This document shows, piece by piece, positions 33,872-45,011 of a stretch of DNA of 64,000 bases. Under the pieces are notes generated by a model, which was given only the letters and a program-made list of their open reading frames with translations, ran no database searches and was not told the origin of the DNA. Source of the DNA: Chelonoidis abingdonii. Taxonomy: Eukaryota > Chordata > Testudines > Testudinidae. The stretch lies in assembly GCF_003597395.2 (NCBI RefSeq), contig NC_133770.1:288239691-288303690 (forward strand), read 5' to 3'. Within the stretch, counting starts at the first letter, position 1. The number at the start of each line of letters is the position of its first letter. The position numbers and the translations under genes are program-made.

Positions 33872-34457
33872 TATACATTAGTAAGGAGATGAGCATATTA
33901 CAGTTGTTGGAGGGTTCTATTTAGCAGTAACAGGGCTATAGGAAGGTCATTCAACATTTTTTGTTTCTCTAATGAAAACTGGCCCACTCCCTCCATACCA
34001 AACTTGTGACAAATAATTGTCAACAACTTAATTTCTGTTTTTGGCTAAGATATTGATTTTTAAAAAAAAAATATTGAAATTGAATTCAGGATTGTTAGCA
34101 AGCATTTTTGGCAAACAAAGTTGTTAAATGACACTTTAAATGGCAACACATGCTTGGCTCACCCCCCAGCCTGTTGGTCCAAGAGCTGCAGTAGAGGAGG
34201 AGATAGGTGGAAAACTGCAGGACCCCAAAATCCACCTCTTGGGGTGCAGAGTGGCAACAGCGGCAGCAAACCCTCAGGTCTGATCACACCCTAATGAGCA
34301 CCACCGCCAGCCCAACGGACCATGGTGAAGCTAGCACAGCATCTGATCTCAGGGACTGGGCACCCATGGAGCCACAGCAGCTCATCCTGCCCTGTGCAGC
34401 TCCCCCCGGATGAAATGGATCACTGCGAGCCCGGGGGAGAGACGTGCTCCCCAGCTA

Positions 34458-34714
34458 GGGTGACCAGATCCAGATGTCTTGATTTTATAGGGCCAGTCCT
34501 GATATTTGGGGCTTTGTCTTATATAGGCACCAAATATCCCTATCTAGGGTGACCAGACAGCAAATGTGAAAAATCAGGACGGGGGTGGGGGGGAATAGGA
34601 GCCTATATAAGAAAAAGACCCAAAAATTGGGACTGGTCCTATAAAAGTGGTACATCTGCTCACCCTACCCCAACCCCCTGTCCTGATTTTTCGCACATGC
34701 TATCTGGCTATCCC
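34458..34714 (-). mobile_element. TA-inserting MITE (copy A), split by copy B
   Basis: The left part (34458-34544) GGGTGACCAGATCC...CCAAATATCCC and right part (34668-34714) CCCTGTCCTGATTTTTCGCA...ATCTGGCTATCCCC are the two halves of one antisense MITE. TA precedes the left end (34456-34457). The right terminus is decayed. Confidence 0.7.
34547..34665 (+). mobile_element. TA-inserting MITE (copy B) inside copy A
   Basis: GGGTGACCAGACAGC to CATCTGCTCACCC are inverted ends, flanked by TA on both sides (34545-34546, 34666-34667). It is the same family as copy A in the opposite orientation. Confidence 0.8.
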
Positions 34715-34743
34715 CAGCCCAGCCCTGTGCGACCATTCCAATC

Positions 34744-34801
34744 CTGGCTGCCTGCTGAGGAAGTGAGTTACTTTCACTTTCATTCCTCAGCAGGCAGCCA
34801 G
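34744..34801. repeat. Perfect 19-bp hairpin
   Basis: CTGGCTGCCTGCTGAGGAA (34744-34762) and TTCCTCAGCAGGCAGCCAG (34783-34801) are exact reverse complements around a 20-base loop in the GC-rich right half of the hAT element. Confidence 0.85.
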
Positions 34802-35231
34802 CCAGCCTCCCCTCCCCCACAGCACCTCACCAACCCAGCCCTGATGGAGAGGAGGGGAAAGAGAGGGGTGCTCCATGGGGGGGAGGGAGAAACAGGGGGG
34901 GTGCTCTTGGGGCAAAGGGGAAAAGAAGGGACATTATGGGGGAGAACAAAGGATACTGCCAGAGCCGCAGAGCCTGCCTTACCTACGCCGGGGGAAGGAG
35001 TCACACTCACAGGTGATTTCCTTCCCCTACCCCTTCCCAGAGACCCCAGCAGCCAATCCCATCCCTCAGACTGTGCTGCATTCAGCTCTCTCTAGGACCC
35101 AGCAGCCCTGATCTTACATGCTCCACAGCGTCCAGTCTGTTCAGGCTCTTGCAGAGTGGTGCCCCCAGACCTAGGGGTGCCCTAGGCGGCTGCCTGTTCT
35201 GCCTATGGCTAAGGACGGCCCTGGCAGAGAC

Positions 35232-37120
35232 TATGGATGGCCCCTTCCTACTGCACACCAATCTGCAGTTGCTGCATAGCATGGGGGTAAATTGTTGTCT
35301 GTGACTAAAGAGAAGATTTCAGAGTAGCAGATGCAACTCCTGAATGCATTCTCCTCCTCTGACCCATCACCTTGAGGTTTCATGCCTGCTCCACCATTGT
35401 GCAGACATCGTGCCTCCAGGGGTCCCTGCTCAGATGGTGCTCATTGTCTGGGAGTAGAAGAACCATGATAGCATATTGAGAACAAGAGGGATTTCACATG
35501 AAGCATCAGAAGAAAAGGAATGTACCTTACTTCCTCCTCCTCTTCCCTGCACCTGCAAAGTCTAAAGAGAAATCAGAGTATGTAACCTCCTGACCCAAGC
35601 ACAGCAGCTGCTGTTTCTTTAGACTTTGCATGCTACCATTCTTCATCTCTAAGTGCAAACCCTTACTCACAACCTCCTTTCTCTTTCTATCCTGCCATCC
35701 ACATCTATTACTGAAATCATCTATCAGTAATGCTTGCCACTGCTTCAAGAATTTGGCCTACATTGCCAGCTCCTGGATTTCAAGTGCCCGTTCCTTCACC
35801 CCTTTATCTTTTTAATGATATATATTTTATATTTCTTTCTTTTTCCCTCCACCCTTCAAAAGGGAACAAAGTCTCATTATTTGTCTGAGAGAAATTTGTG
35901 AAGACAGCAAAGTCTATATCTTAATGAGGGGCTTTTCCCACATTCACAGCCCTAAATCCTATGTACCAGGGTTGGGGGAGTTACAGACTGGGTGAGCTGG
36001 AAATCTAGTTGTTTATCATCTTATTTCAATGCAAAGAATTTTTCCTAATCACAAGCCAAGAGGCAATGCCACTGGGCAAAGCAATTTGTATTAAGTGCCA
36101 CTTGCTGGAAATATTTATACTTTGTTTTTTCAAAGATATAGTCTCTTTTTCATCTCCTCCTCCTTATCATTTGTGACTTTCATCTTTTGTACCAGTCTCT
36201 CATTCATTTTTCTGTTTGTTTTTCTCATCTTTTTTCTTTTACCCTGTCTACAATCTCATCTTGCTATATCGTTGCAACACCAAGTCATTACTCCACTAAA
36301 CCCAAGGAGTGGATTCCAAAGTCAATCTGGAGAGAGGGTGAGTGGATGTCAGATTCAGGATACAGACACCATTTTAATATTTTAGTTACAAATGCAGAGT
36401 TCCCAAAGATGGAACCTGAACAGAAAGGGCTCTAACAACAAATTCAGCGCAGTTCAGGTGTATATGTTTGCAGGGTTACAGGAAAGGTTCTCCCCCCCGT
36501 GTTCTTTTTAGACAAGCTCTGTTCCCTGACTCCAGTCTAATATAGGATTTTGCCTCCTGCTCTCATTTTCTCTGTGTGCTCCATGCTTCTGTTTGGGTCA
36601 AAGGGCTCCTGTGTTATGTCTCCAGAAACGCAATAAGCTAGCTATGCCTTTTAAAGTAATGACAGGGAGTTTAATTGGATCAGAACAACAGCAAGAAAAA
36701 ATAAAGTAACAATGAAATTGGATCTAGTTAGCACAGTGAGAGGGTTCTTATACACCAGCTAGGAGCATTGGGGTCAGACTCCAGCTGTGCCTGGCAAATC
36801 TTCAGAGCTCTGTCCATTCTGAATGTTCTGGAGCTTAAAGGTGCAACAGCTACACAGTCACCAGTCCCTCAAGCTCCACACTCCACATCCCAGACCCAGC
36901 ATCTTATCTAAGGGAGTGAATGCAAATTAATTGCACAAGTGAGAGGAGCATGTAATTTATAAGGAAAGAGGTTCAGAAGAAATACAGACGTGCTGAGCTA
37001 AGGTAACATAGGTATCCAGAAACAGGCAAGGCAAATACACTAATGCTGTGGTGGTATGCATGGATGCAAGCAGCACAAGCTAAGGCAGCCCTGAGTCCTC
37101 TCCCAGATACGCTCCAGGCC
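35232..37120. other. Unassigned DNA
   Basis: Nearly 1.9 kb without a recognised element. Pyrimidine-rich stretches occur at 35630-35830 and 36140-36260 and give serine/phenylalanine-rich open frames (for example 36095-36385) that look compositional. No splice or promoter evidence. Confidence 0.4.
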
Positions 37121-37123
37121 TAA

Positions 37124-37393
37124 GGCTACGTCTACATTGCAATTAGATATCCCTGGCTAGCCTGTGCCAACTGACTCGGCTTGCAGGGCTCCGGGTAAGG
37201 GGCTGTTTAATTGTGATGTAGATGTTCGGGCTTGGTTTGGGGCCCAGGTTCTAGGAACTTGCAAGGTGGGAGGGTCCCAGAGCTCAGGCTGTAGTCTGAG
37301 CCCAAACATCTACACTGCAATTATACAGCCCCTTAGCCTGAGCCAGACAGCACAGGCCAGCCATGGGTGTCTAACTGCAGTGTAAACATAGCC
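37124..37393. mobile_element. PIF/Harbinger MITE
   Basis: GGCTACGTCTACATTGC and the reverse complement of the right end (GGCTATGTTTACACTGC) are inverted repeats. TAA flanks both (37121-37123, 37394-37396). The interior arms (GGGGCTGTTTAATTG, TTATACAGCCCCTTAGCC) pair. It is the same family as 8212-8493. Confidence 0.85.
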
Positions 37394-37398
37394 TAAGA

Positions 37399-37720
37399 AA
37401 GTGGTTCTCAAACAAGGGCCGCCGCTTGTTCAGGGAAAGCCCTTGGTGGGCCGGGCCGGTTTTTGTTTACCTGCCGTGTCTGCAGGTTTGGGTGATCATG
37501 GCTCCTACTGGCTGAGGTTCGCCGCTCCACGCTAATGGGGGCTGCGGGAAGGGGGCCAGCACATCACTCGGCCCATGCCACTTCCTGCAGCCCCCATTGA
37601 AGGGGGCTTCAGTCTGACCCCTGAAGCGGCAAACCGCGGGTAGTGGGAGCCACAATTGGCCAAACCTGTAGATGCAGCAGGTAAACAAACTGGCCCAGCC
37701 CACCAGTTTGAGAACCATAG
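37399..37720. mobile_element. hAT MITE abutting the Harbinger MITE
   Basis: AAGTGGTTCTCAAAC and the reverse complement of the right end (CTATGGTTCTCAAAC) are inverted repeats. GCCTAAGA is duplicated exactly (37391-37398, 37721-37728). The 322-bp interior is itself a long imperfect palindrome (GTTTACCTGCC... / ...GCAGGTAAAC), which creates open frames on both strands. Confidence 0.9.
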
Positions 37721-37728
37721 GCCTAAGA

Positions 37729-38191
37729 CACTGCAGTTACCATACTGCCTGGCTGGGTAAGGGCTTCTTGACACATCCCAGACAGCCTCCAAAACACGTG
37801 GCTCATGCCATATGGGAAAGCGCCCTGGCAGTAAATCTCAAAGGGAACCAAAGATGTGCCTGCATTTCTTTTCTCCTCAATGATGAAAATAGCAATACCA
37901 GCAGAAGGTGATCTGTGTACTCTAGCATTAGCCTGCCTGGCATGCCAGCCCCAGGCCATCACTGGCTCAGAAAAGAAAACCTTTACATTCTACTGCAGTC
38001 AGTGTGCACAGCTCTATGGGCAGCGTGGTGTAATAGGATCGCCTTTGGTCACTGCTGGCCTCTCAGTCTGCCAGATGGAGGACTTCTTGATGGGTCCCAG
38101 ATGCAAGGAAGCGGCAGTGATACAGAGATGCTGGTAGCGTGGTGCAGTGGTTTAGAGCTTCAGTCAATAACATGCTGCTGAGTGGTTCTGC
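37729..38191. other. Unassigned DNA
   Basis: A weak MIR-like start (AGCGTGGTGCAGTGGTTTAG) occurs near 38136-38156 just before the next hAT element. Otherwise nothing is recognised. Confidence 0.4.
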
Positions 38192-38199
38192 GTTATTAT

Positions 38200-39400
38200 T
38201 ACTCCTGAGGGCATTCTGTGCCAAAAAATTAAAATTTCTTCTCATGATATTTTAAAATTCTGCAAAATTCTGCAAATTTTGTCAAATAAATGTGGTAGTT
38301 TAGCATGGCATTGGGGAGCACATGCCACTGGCTGCACAGAGGTGGGAGATGACACTGCAGCTCCCCTCCAGGCCACAGACTCAGCAGTGAGACTGCACCT
38401 AACTCTGATGCAGTGCAAGGACCAGGCCTCCCCAGAAACACCACAGGGCCCTGCCCTCTGTGCCAGGTGCACCAGGTGTGAACAGAGAGGCTCAGCCCAG
38501 CAGAATCCAAGCATGAAGGGGCTTAGTGTGGGGGGATCCTGGTGTGGGTCAAGACGGTTTTGTGTGGGACACTCTGGAGGTGGGCAGCTCAATGGAGGAT
38601 CTGAGTGCAGGGAGATCTGGATGCACAGGGGTTTGATGGGGGCGGTTCTGGGTGCAACAGTAATGGGATGCTGCAGGGGGGTCCAAGTGAAGGTGGTTGG
38701 AGCTCACTGGGAGGGGGGTCTGGATATGGGGAGGACAGAGCTTGGCAAGGGGGTCCAGATGCTAGGAGAGTGGAGCTCAATGAGGTTGAGGATCCAGGTG
38801 CAGCTGGTTGGGGCTCGGTGGGATGGGGATCCAGGTGATTTATTGTGGTGGGTCAGGTGCAGTGGGAGTGGGTCTTGGCAGGGGGCTTCTGGGTGTGGGA
38901 GGATGAGGCTCACAGGGAAGGTCTGTGTATGAGGAGGTCTGGATGCATGGCGGTTGGGTGGATGTGGGAGCATCTCCCTGTACAGTGAATCTCTCCTCCT
39001 GTAGCTGAGGAGCAATGGGTGCAGGGGTGGGGGAGTTTGCAGAGCTTCCTGAAGCCTGGGGAGAAATCAGGGGGTGGGTCTGACACAACCCCAGATGCTG
39101 TGCAGGAGAAGAGGAAGTCCCCTCCTCCCCAACCCAGCCAGACGAGCGGCTGAGCCCAGCTCAGGGTAGGAGCAGCCAGCTGGGTCTTCCCCAGTCTCAC
39201 CCCCTGCCCCATAGTGATATACCTCTCTGCCAACTGCTCTACTCACTCAAAACATACTGCTGGGGAGGGTCACATGACTACTCTTGTGGCTTCCCTTTGG
39301 TTCCCCCTCAGAAAGACATTTTTCTGCAGAATAGCAAAGAAATCTGCAGAGGACATGAATTCTGTGCAGACACAGTGGCGCTGAATTCCCCCAGGAGTCA
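38200..39400. mobile_element. hAT-type non-autonomous element, 1.2 kb
   Basis: TACTCCTGAGGGCATTCTG at the left and GAATTCCCCCAGGAGTCA at the right are inverted ends. Flanks GTTATTAT (38192-38199) and GTTACTAT (39401-39408) match at 7 of 8. Inner arms also pair (TTCTGCAAAATTCTGC and CAGAATAGCAAAGAAATCTG). The middle is a G-rich minisatellite. No transposase motif. Confidence 0.8.
38520..38965 (+). repeat. G-rich minisatellite in hAT
   Basis: About 40-45-bp units of the type GGGGGTCCAGGTGCAG/TGGTTGGGGCTCAGTGGGA repeat with drift roughly ten times. This composition produces the 217-codon glycine-rich plus frame (38279-38932) and several minus frames. They have no domain and are not genes. Confidence 0.75.
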
Positions 39401-39552
39401 GTTACTATACAGAGAGGAAGGTATTTTAACTGGTGTATCTTGTGTGTCGCCCTTCTAAGGTGCCAGGAGCAGCATGACAGCCATCACTTATTCCTATGAG
39501 CCAGCTCTGCGTAAGTCCAACCCCCTATTGTACCCTCCAGCTAAGGTTAGGA

Positions 39553-39648
39553 ATTTCTAGATACTGGAACACAAATACAAGGTGTCTTCTATGCTCTTCT
39601 ATTTCTAGATACTGGAACACAAATACAAGATGTCTTCTATGCTCATAA
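39553..39648 (+). repeat. Recent 48-bp tandem duplication
   Basis: Two adjacent copies begin ATTTCTAGATACTGGAACAC at 39553 and 39601 and differ at about one position (AAGGTGTC versus AAGATGTC). Confidence 0.85.
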
Positions 39649-39649
39649 A

Positions 39650-40975
39650 CCTGTTACTTGGGAAGAACTGAGATAATTCAGATAATCCCCATCTTTTAAA
39701 GCAGCAATCAGCAGAGCCCAATTTATATAGCTTGCAGCAATGCAGGGGAGGAAAAGGACAAAGCCCTTACAAAATTTCTCTTTCCTGTGCCTCCTGCAAC
39801 TTTATTTTGGATTGAGGAAGTTGCTTGGGCTAATGAGTGACCAGGGATATCCCTCCTTTGAAAACAGCACCCCCTTGTGTCAGGATGCGATGTTGCAAGG
39901 GATTTTCATCTCCAGCACCTCCTGCTGGTCATCTGCCTCTCAGCAGGTCTTCTATGGCTCAGCCCTCTGGCCAAGTCACATAAAGTTCAGTCCCCTTCTG
40001 CAGTAAGGAAAGGTCCAACTGAAAGTCCAAGCTAAACATACAAATACTAGTTCTTCTTTCCCCTCCTCAGGCACCAATGAAGTGTTCTTAGTGGCCATCC
40101 CTCAGCCCTCCACCAAAAGGAGCCTAAACTGCAGTTGTACTGGCATGTAACCTACTCTGTGCCTGGTAGATGAACCCAGGCCCACCCTCTACTCTGGGTT
40201 CTAGCACAGGGACCCTGTAGTAAGTAACTAGGTCTGCATCTTCAGATATGCTGCTGTTTCCTTGGGCCACTTCCAACCTCAAAGCCCCGTTGTGCTGCTC
40301 CCCCATAGCCTGTGCTTAGCATGGCCTCCCTTTGGTTCTCAGACCTCTGGATTCTCCCTTCTCTGCTGAACTAAAGTCTTCAACCATTCTCAGGCTCATG
40401 GACTCAGGCTTTAAAGTCAGAAGGGACAATCATGATCATCAAGTCTGACCTCATGCACATTGCAGGTCACAGAACCTCCTCACTCTCTCCTGAAATTGAC
40501 CTCTAACCTCTGGCTGAGTTACTGAAGTCCTCAAATCATGGTTTAGAGACTTCATGTTACAGAAAATTCACCATTTACACTAGTTTAAGCCTACAAGTGA
40601 CCTATGCTGCACAGGAAGGTGAAACATCCCAGGGTCTCTGCCTCAGGAGTCTAATCTCCTCCTGCAGAGCTCTTCCTTTGCTGTTCTTTGTCTCAGCAAG
40701 TTTCTCCTCACTGCCAACCTCCCCCAGGGACTCTAGCAGCTTTCCCCTGATCCTTATCAACTCTAGCTCAAGACTTCCCCTGCAAGTGCCTGAGATTCTC
40801 CCTCCAGGTTCTTCTACCTTCTCTATAGTTTTCCTGACTCAATGCCCAGCTCTATTTAAGTAGCTCTTCCTGATTCTCTGCAGCTGGAGTCACTAATAAT
40901 CATTAAGTTGCCATTTCACCATCAGCTGGGGGCTAGCTGGTAGGTCACGGGCAAGGCAGAGCCTGGCTTAGAAAT
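39650..40975 (-). mobile_element. Probable LTR, minus, interrupted by CR1 piece
   Basis: On the sense (minus) strand, CCAAAATAAAGTTGC near 39800 gives an AATAAA signal and TACTTAAATAGAGCTGG near 40856 a TATA-like box. Blocks such as TCCCCTTCTGCAGTAAGGAA and TGCTGTTTCCTTGGGCCACT recall a turtle LTR family. A CR1-type fragment divides it at about 40390-40660. Ends and target duplication were not found. Confidence 0.4.
40390..40660 (-). repeat. CR1-type LINE 3' end
   Basis: GGACTCAGGCTTTAAAGTCA, GAAGGGACAATCATGATCAT, CAAGTCTGACCTCATGCACA and CTATGCTGCACAGGAAGGTG are the antisense of the same 3' UTR found in the sense direction at 43575-43962. Confidence 0.8.
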
Positions 40976-41714
40976 TTTTTTCTTTATGCTAGTCCTTCCC
41001 CTCTCCTTTCCTCAGCAAACATAGTAATTATATTTACCTACCTGGTTATCTTTCTCTCTCTTTATTATTCTGAAGTGGGGAATAAACCTTATGCTGTTGG
41101 CTGGTGAGATATGATGCAAGGTTTTGCACTGAGTCACTTTGGCTTGAGATAACCAAAAGGTCCATGATATTATAAGCTCAGAGCTGCGTGCACACATCAT
41201 AAGAAAAGGCTTAATTTGCATTTTCATCCCTCTCCTCCTAACACATTGTCTCTGGCTTCCTGTACTTACTCTCTCTCTTCCACTGTCTCAGCTTACTGCT
41301 TTATTCCATCATTGGATCTTATCATTTCACTACTCTGCTTGCCCAATGAATTATTAATATTGTTTTTATGCTAAATGTTTCTGCTTCACACATAATTTGA
41401 CCTTACGTACTGAACAAGTATTACTGTGCTAGCCCCTCAGGACATATTACTCATATTGTTTTTATGAAACATATTCCTTGCCTGTGTCATTTGCCTTAGA
41501 TCTCAAAACACTGTGAACATCGTCTCATGTATGCTTTTGATTAATTCTTCATTATTGGGCTATGTGAAACTGAAAATAAAACACTAAGCATGCTGCCTGC
41601 TTAATTTGGTTTTTGGTTGCCAGTGATCATACCTGAATTCTCTCACCATTTTTTTCTTAAATATATTCAGGGAGAGAAGGATATTGAAACTTGCAACCTA
41701 TTGCAGGGCACATA
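40976..41714. other. Unassigned DNA
   Basis: No recognised element. Confidence 0.4.
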
Positions 41715-41715
41715 G

Positions 41716-41759
41716 GATCGATCACTGCCCACCGATCCGGTGGGTAGTATAGACATACC
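41716..41759. mobile_element. Terminal scrap of foldback Harbinger MITE
   Basis: CACTGCCCACCGATCCGGTG then GGTAGTATAGACATACCCTG is the reverse complement of the left end of 23319-23611. Only about 45 bp remain, fused to a CR1 piece. Confidence 0.65.
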
Positions 41760-42265
41760 CTGTATCAATGTCCATTCCCTTTATGAATCTTGCTAAGTTC
41801 TTTGCCTCAATGACTTCCTGGGCAATGAGTTCCACAGTATAATTATGTATTGTGTGGAAAAAGTATTTCCTTTCATGAATTCTGAATTCGCCCCTTTTTT
41901 ATTTCATGGAATGTCCTTTTGCTCTTGGCTTATGAGACAAGGAGAACAGAAGTTCCTGATGTACCTTCTCTAGAATATTATTTTGTAGACTTTTATCCTG
42001 TCCCCTCTAATTTGTCTCCTTGCTAACATAAACAATACCCACCTTTTTAATCTCCCATCATAGAATAATTTTGCCACACATCTGATCATTCTCTATGTTT
42101 TTCCTGAGCCCTCTTTAATTCTGCACTGACCTTATTGAGATGGGGAAAACAGTAATTCATTCTGTATTCCAGATGAGGACACACCATCTGGTTTACATAA
42201 TGGTATTATAATATACTCTGAATTATTTTCCATTCTGGTCCTTACACATCCTAAAATATGCTAGA
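41760..42265 (-). repeat. CR1 LINE ORF2 3' part
   Basis: The plus strand has CCATTCCCTTTATGAATCTT, CTCAATGACTTCCTGGGCAA, TTGTAGACTTTTATCCTGTC and CCAGATGAGGACACACCATC, the antisense of the end of CR1 ORF2. It runs further 5' in the element than the copy at 26040. No open frame remains. Confidence 0.8.
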
Positions 42266-43399
42266 TTCTTCATCAATAAGAAAGTGGTTGAATCTCGGAT
42301 TTAAGTGAAAACTATGGAACTAGAACTAAAGCTTAAGAAACTGCTATTATTTATGCTGGCTAGTTTACTATAATTATAAAAATCAGGTAATTCCACTAGG
42401 GGTAATTGTTAAAATTCAAAATGAATATAGTTTATAATCAAGGAAATCCATGCATTTGTTGGCATTTTGAAGAAAATAACTATCCCTCTTTACCATTTAA
42501 AAAATCTAGCTGGAATTTTATTTAACGTCACCACCTTTAAGGTTTCCATTGGTAATCAAAGTTTGTGTAGACTCTGTTATCTGGCCCTGACACTTGCCTT
42601 ACACTGCTTTCACATGAGTGCTGCACACAGCAGTCTTATCAGAATGCATTCACTGCAGGAAATATAATAGACTTTTCCCTAATAGGCGCTTTCAGTGTAT
42701 AAATTACTCTTGAATGTCTTAAAATGCGGTAAATTAAATTCCCTCACACTCGCCTTTCCACATGAAAAATCAGAAAGGAAGACTAAGTACAAAAGAAATG
42801 ATTATCATCACAACTTGTAGAGCAAAGGGTTTAAAAAAAAATAAAGTCAATTAACTTAAATGTCAGTGTCAACTCATTGTCGGGTTATGGTCTTAAAATT
42901 TTTATCTTTTTTTCCCCTTCAAATGTCAATCTTGAAATAAAATTAGTATAAAATATTAAATTACTAATCTGGATCTACCTCACTACAAGATAAACGTCTG
43001 GCAAGGACTGAGGTAAGGGGGAACAGAATCCTTTGCTTGCTGAATTCAAATACATCTGAAACTGTTTCCTTTGTCTGATACTGGCATCACCACTGCAACC
43101 AGATCTGTGCAGGGGGACCCTTTTGGATTTGGGCAGGTGGGATTCTGAGTGGGCACAATGGTTTGTTTGGGTGGATCGAGGCTGTTAGCTGGATATTAAC
43201 CAGTCATCCTTTTTCGTCTCTTCCCCCAGCCCCCAAGGTTGGGGTCATGGGGAAAGAACCAGAATGGGATTTACTGATATATCTAATAAAATAGTGACGA
43301 CTCCTCTTATCATCTTATTATTATTTACCTATTTGTGAAAATTTTTTAAATTTTCTCTAAACAGTTGGCACCTCATTTCAAACAGCCCTTTGAAGTGAA
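42266..43399. other. Unassigned DNA
   Basis: AT-rich with no recognised element. Confidence 0.4.
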
Positions 43400-43400
43400 A

Positions 43401-43480
43401 GGACCAAATCCAATTCATGCACAATTCCACTCATCTTAGTGCAGCTGCATCCTCTGATTGTAGGTGTGAATTTGGTCTGT
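43401..43480. repeat. Ancient foldback repeat
   Basis: GGACCAAATCCAATTCATGC and GTAGGTGTGAATTTGGTCTG are imperfect inverted arms about 80 bp apart. Confidence 0.55.
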
Positions 43481-43574
43481 AAGGACTATTGATTATTATT
43501 GTTTCAATTTCACATCAGTTATCACCATGGCTTTAATCATCGGTGACCATGCACATGAGACCGGGGATTCCCAT

Positions 43575-43962
43575 GTTACACTGCAGACATTATCAGCCGT
43601 TCTTTACTACAGAGAATTCTTTCCTGGGTGTCTGGCTGGTGACTCTTGCCCGCATGCTTAGGGTTTAGCTGATTACCATATTTGGGGTCAGGAAGGAATT
43701 TTCCTCTAGGGCAGATTGGCAGAGGCCCTGGGGGGTTTTCACCTTCCTCTGCAGTGTGGGGCACGGGTCACTTGCTGGAGGATTCTCTTCACCTTGAAGT
43801 CTTTAGACCACAAGTTGAGGACTTCAATAGCTCAGACATAGGTCACAGGTTTGTTACAGGAGTGAGTGGGTGAAATTCTGTGGCCTGTGTTGTGCAGGAG
43901 ATCAGACTAGAAGATCATAATGGTCCCTTCTGACTTTAAAGTCTATGAGTCTATGATACTCA
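43575..43962 (+). repeat. CR1-type LINE 3' UTR with tail
   Basis: It reads through CTGGCTGGTGACTCTTGCCC, ATATTTGGGGTCAGGAAGGA, AATTTTCCTCTAGGGCAGAT and GTCCCTTCTGACTTTAAAGT. It ends with a repeated TATGAGTCTATGAT, the octamer-like CR1 3' tail, so this is the true 3' end in the sense direction. Confidence 0.85.
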
Positions 43963-44159
43963 GTTTGTCTCCATTCTCGGATTTTTTTTTTTTTGGACTG
44001 CTTCTTACTGGGCCAGCCAAAGTATTGCTCTTTCTGTACTTAACTGTTACCATTTGCATATCTGGGTGCTACCATTCCTATATATGTATATACAGTTTAC
44101 ACATTCAATAAACATAAAAATAGCACATTATAGTCCAAATTCCACTTACAGATTTCAAT

Positions 44160-44430
44160 GGGCAGTGTGATCTGATGGCTAGGGCACTACAATAGTAGTC
44201 TGGAGGCTCAGGGTCTGTTCGAGCTCTGCTAATGACCTACTGTGTAACCTTGGGCAAGTCATTTCACCTCTATGTTTCTCCTCCCGCCATTAGTCTTTCT
44301 TGTGTATTTAGATAATGAGTTCTTAAGGTAACTACTGTTTCTTCTTATGTATTTGTAGATCACCTGTTATGATGGGCTCCTAATATTAGTTAGATCCTCT
44401 AAGGCATGATCATAATACAAATAATATATA
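44160..44430 (+). repeat. MIR-like tRNA SINE, near full length
   Basis: An A-box-like GATCTGATGGCTAGGGC and a B box in GGGTCTGTTCGAGCTC are followed by the core TGTAACCTTGGGCAAGTCAT and a 3' tail ending in AATACAAATAATATATATAT. All three SINE parts are in order. Confidence 0.8.
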
Positions 44431-45010
44431 TATAGGGTAGCAAACATGTAGCAGAAGGCAGATTTTTCCCCATTACACAGAGTATGCAAAATGCATGCAC
44501 AATGGTATTTTAATTATATGCTGCTTAGAATACACAATGAAGTTGGAAATGGTTTTAATATATATCCAGTGATAATGATCCTATGAGAAAAGCTTTTGCA
44601 GAGACACCTGAGATCTTTGTGTATCTTCATTTCCTTCTAATATCTTCATAATTCTCTTCTTCCTCTCCACCTCTACTACCAACATATTAATTAGAAATGT
44701 GCTGCCGAAATCAGCTATATGGGCCTGATCCTGTGCCCATTAAAATCAATGGAAAGACTCCCATTAGAGTCAATGAACCCTGGATCATATAACTTATATG
44801 CAGCATTTCCAGGTCAGACCTCTTTGTGCACAGACCTGATGAATTCCATAATGTTTTCTCCTGCCCATAAGAAAGGCCATTTTGAACTGGACTCTGTCCC
44901 CAGCCAAATATACTGCAAACCCATCCAGATCCAAATGTGCCCACAGTTTGGGCATGTTCAGTTCCTGCGTGTGGTTTGGCCCCATCTCTGCTGCAATCTG
45001 TAGTATTTCA
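44431..45010. other. Unassigned DNA with a short foldback piece
   Basis: 44722-44795 holds GGGCCTGATCCTGTGCCCAT and CCATTAGAGTCAATGAACCC, a scrap of the ancient palindromic family. The minus frames at 44711-44985 overlap plus frames and have no motif. Confidence 0.45.
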
Positions 45011-45011
45011 T

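Larger units (their letters stand above)
32655..35223 (-). mobile_element. hAT transposon with transposase relic
   Basis: The left end CAGGGCTGTCCTTAG and the reverse complement of the right end (CAGGGCCGTCCTTAG) are 15-bp inverted repeats with one mismatch. GCAGAGAC flanks both sides exactly (32647-32654, 35224-35231), an 8-bp hAT duplication. A minus-strand C-terminal transposase fragment lies at 32956-33267, so the left end is the gene's 3' side. The interior was later hit by MITEs at 33338-33510, about 33590-33870 and 34458-34714. The rest of the transposase is not recognisable. Confidence 0.9.

Noticed and set aside
34697..35095. 132-codon open frame suggestive of a GC-rich promoter or exon
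   Set aside because: It lies in the GC-rich right part of a hAT element with exact flanking duplication.
38279..38932. 217-codon open frame
   Set aside because: It is glycine-rich and repetitive, produced by a minisatellite inside a hAT element with target duplication. Other frames on both strands are also open there.
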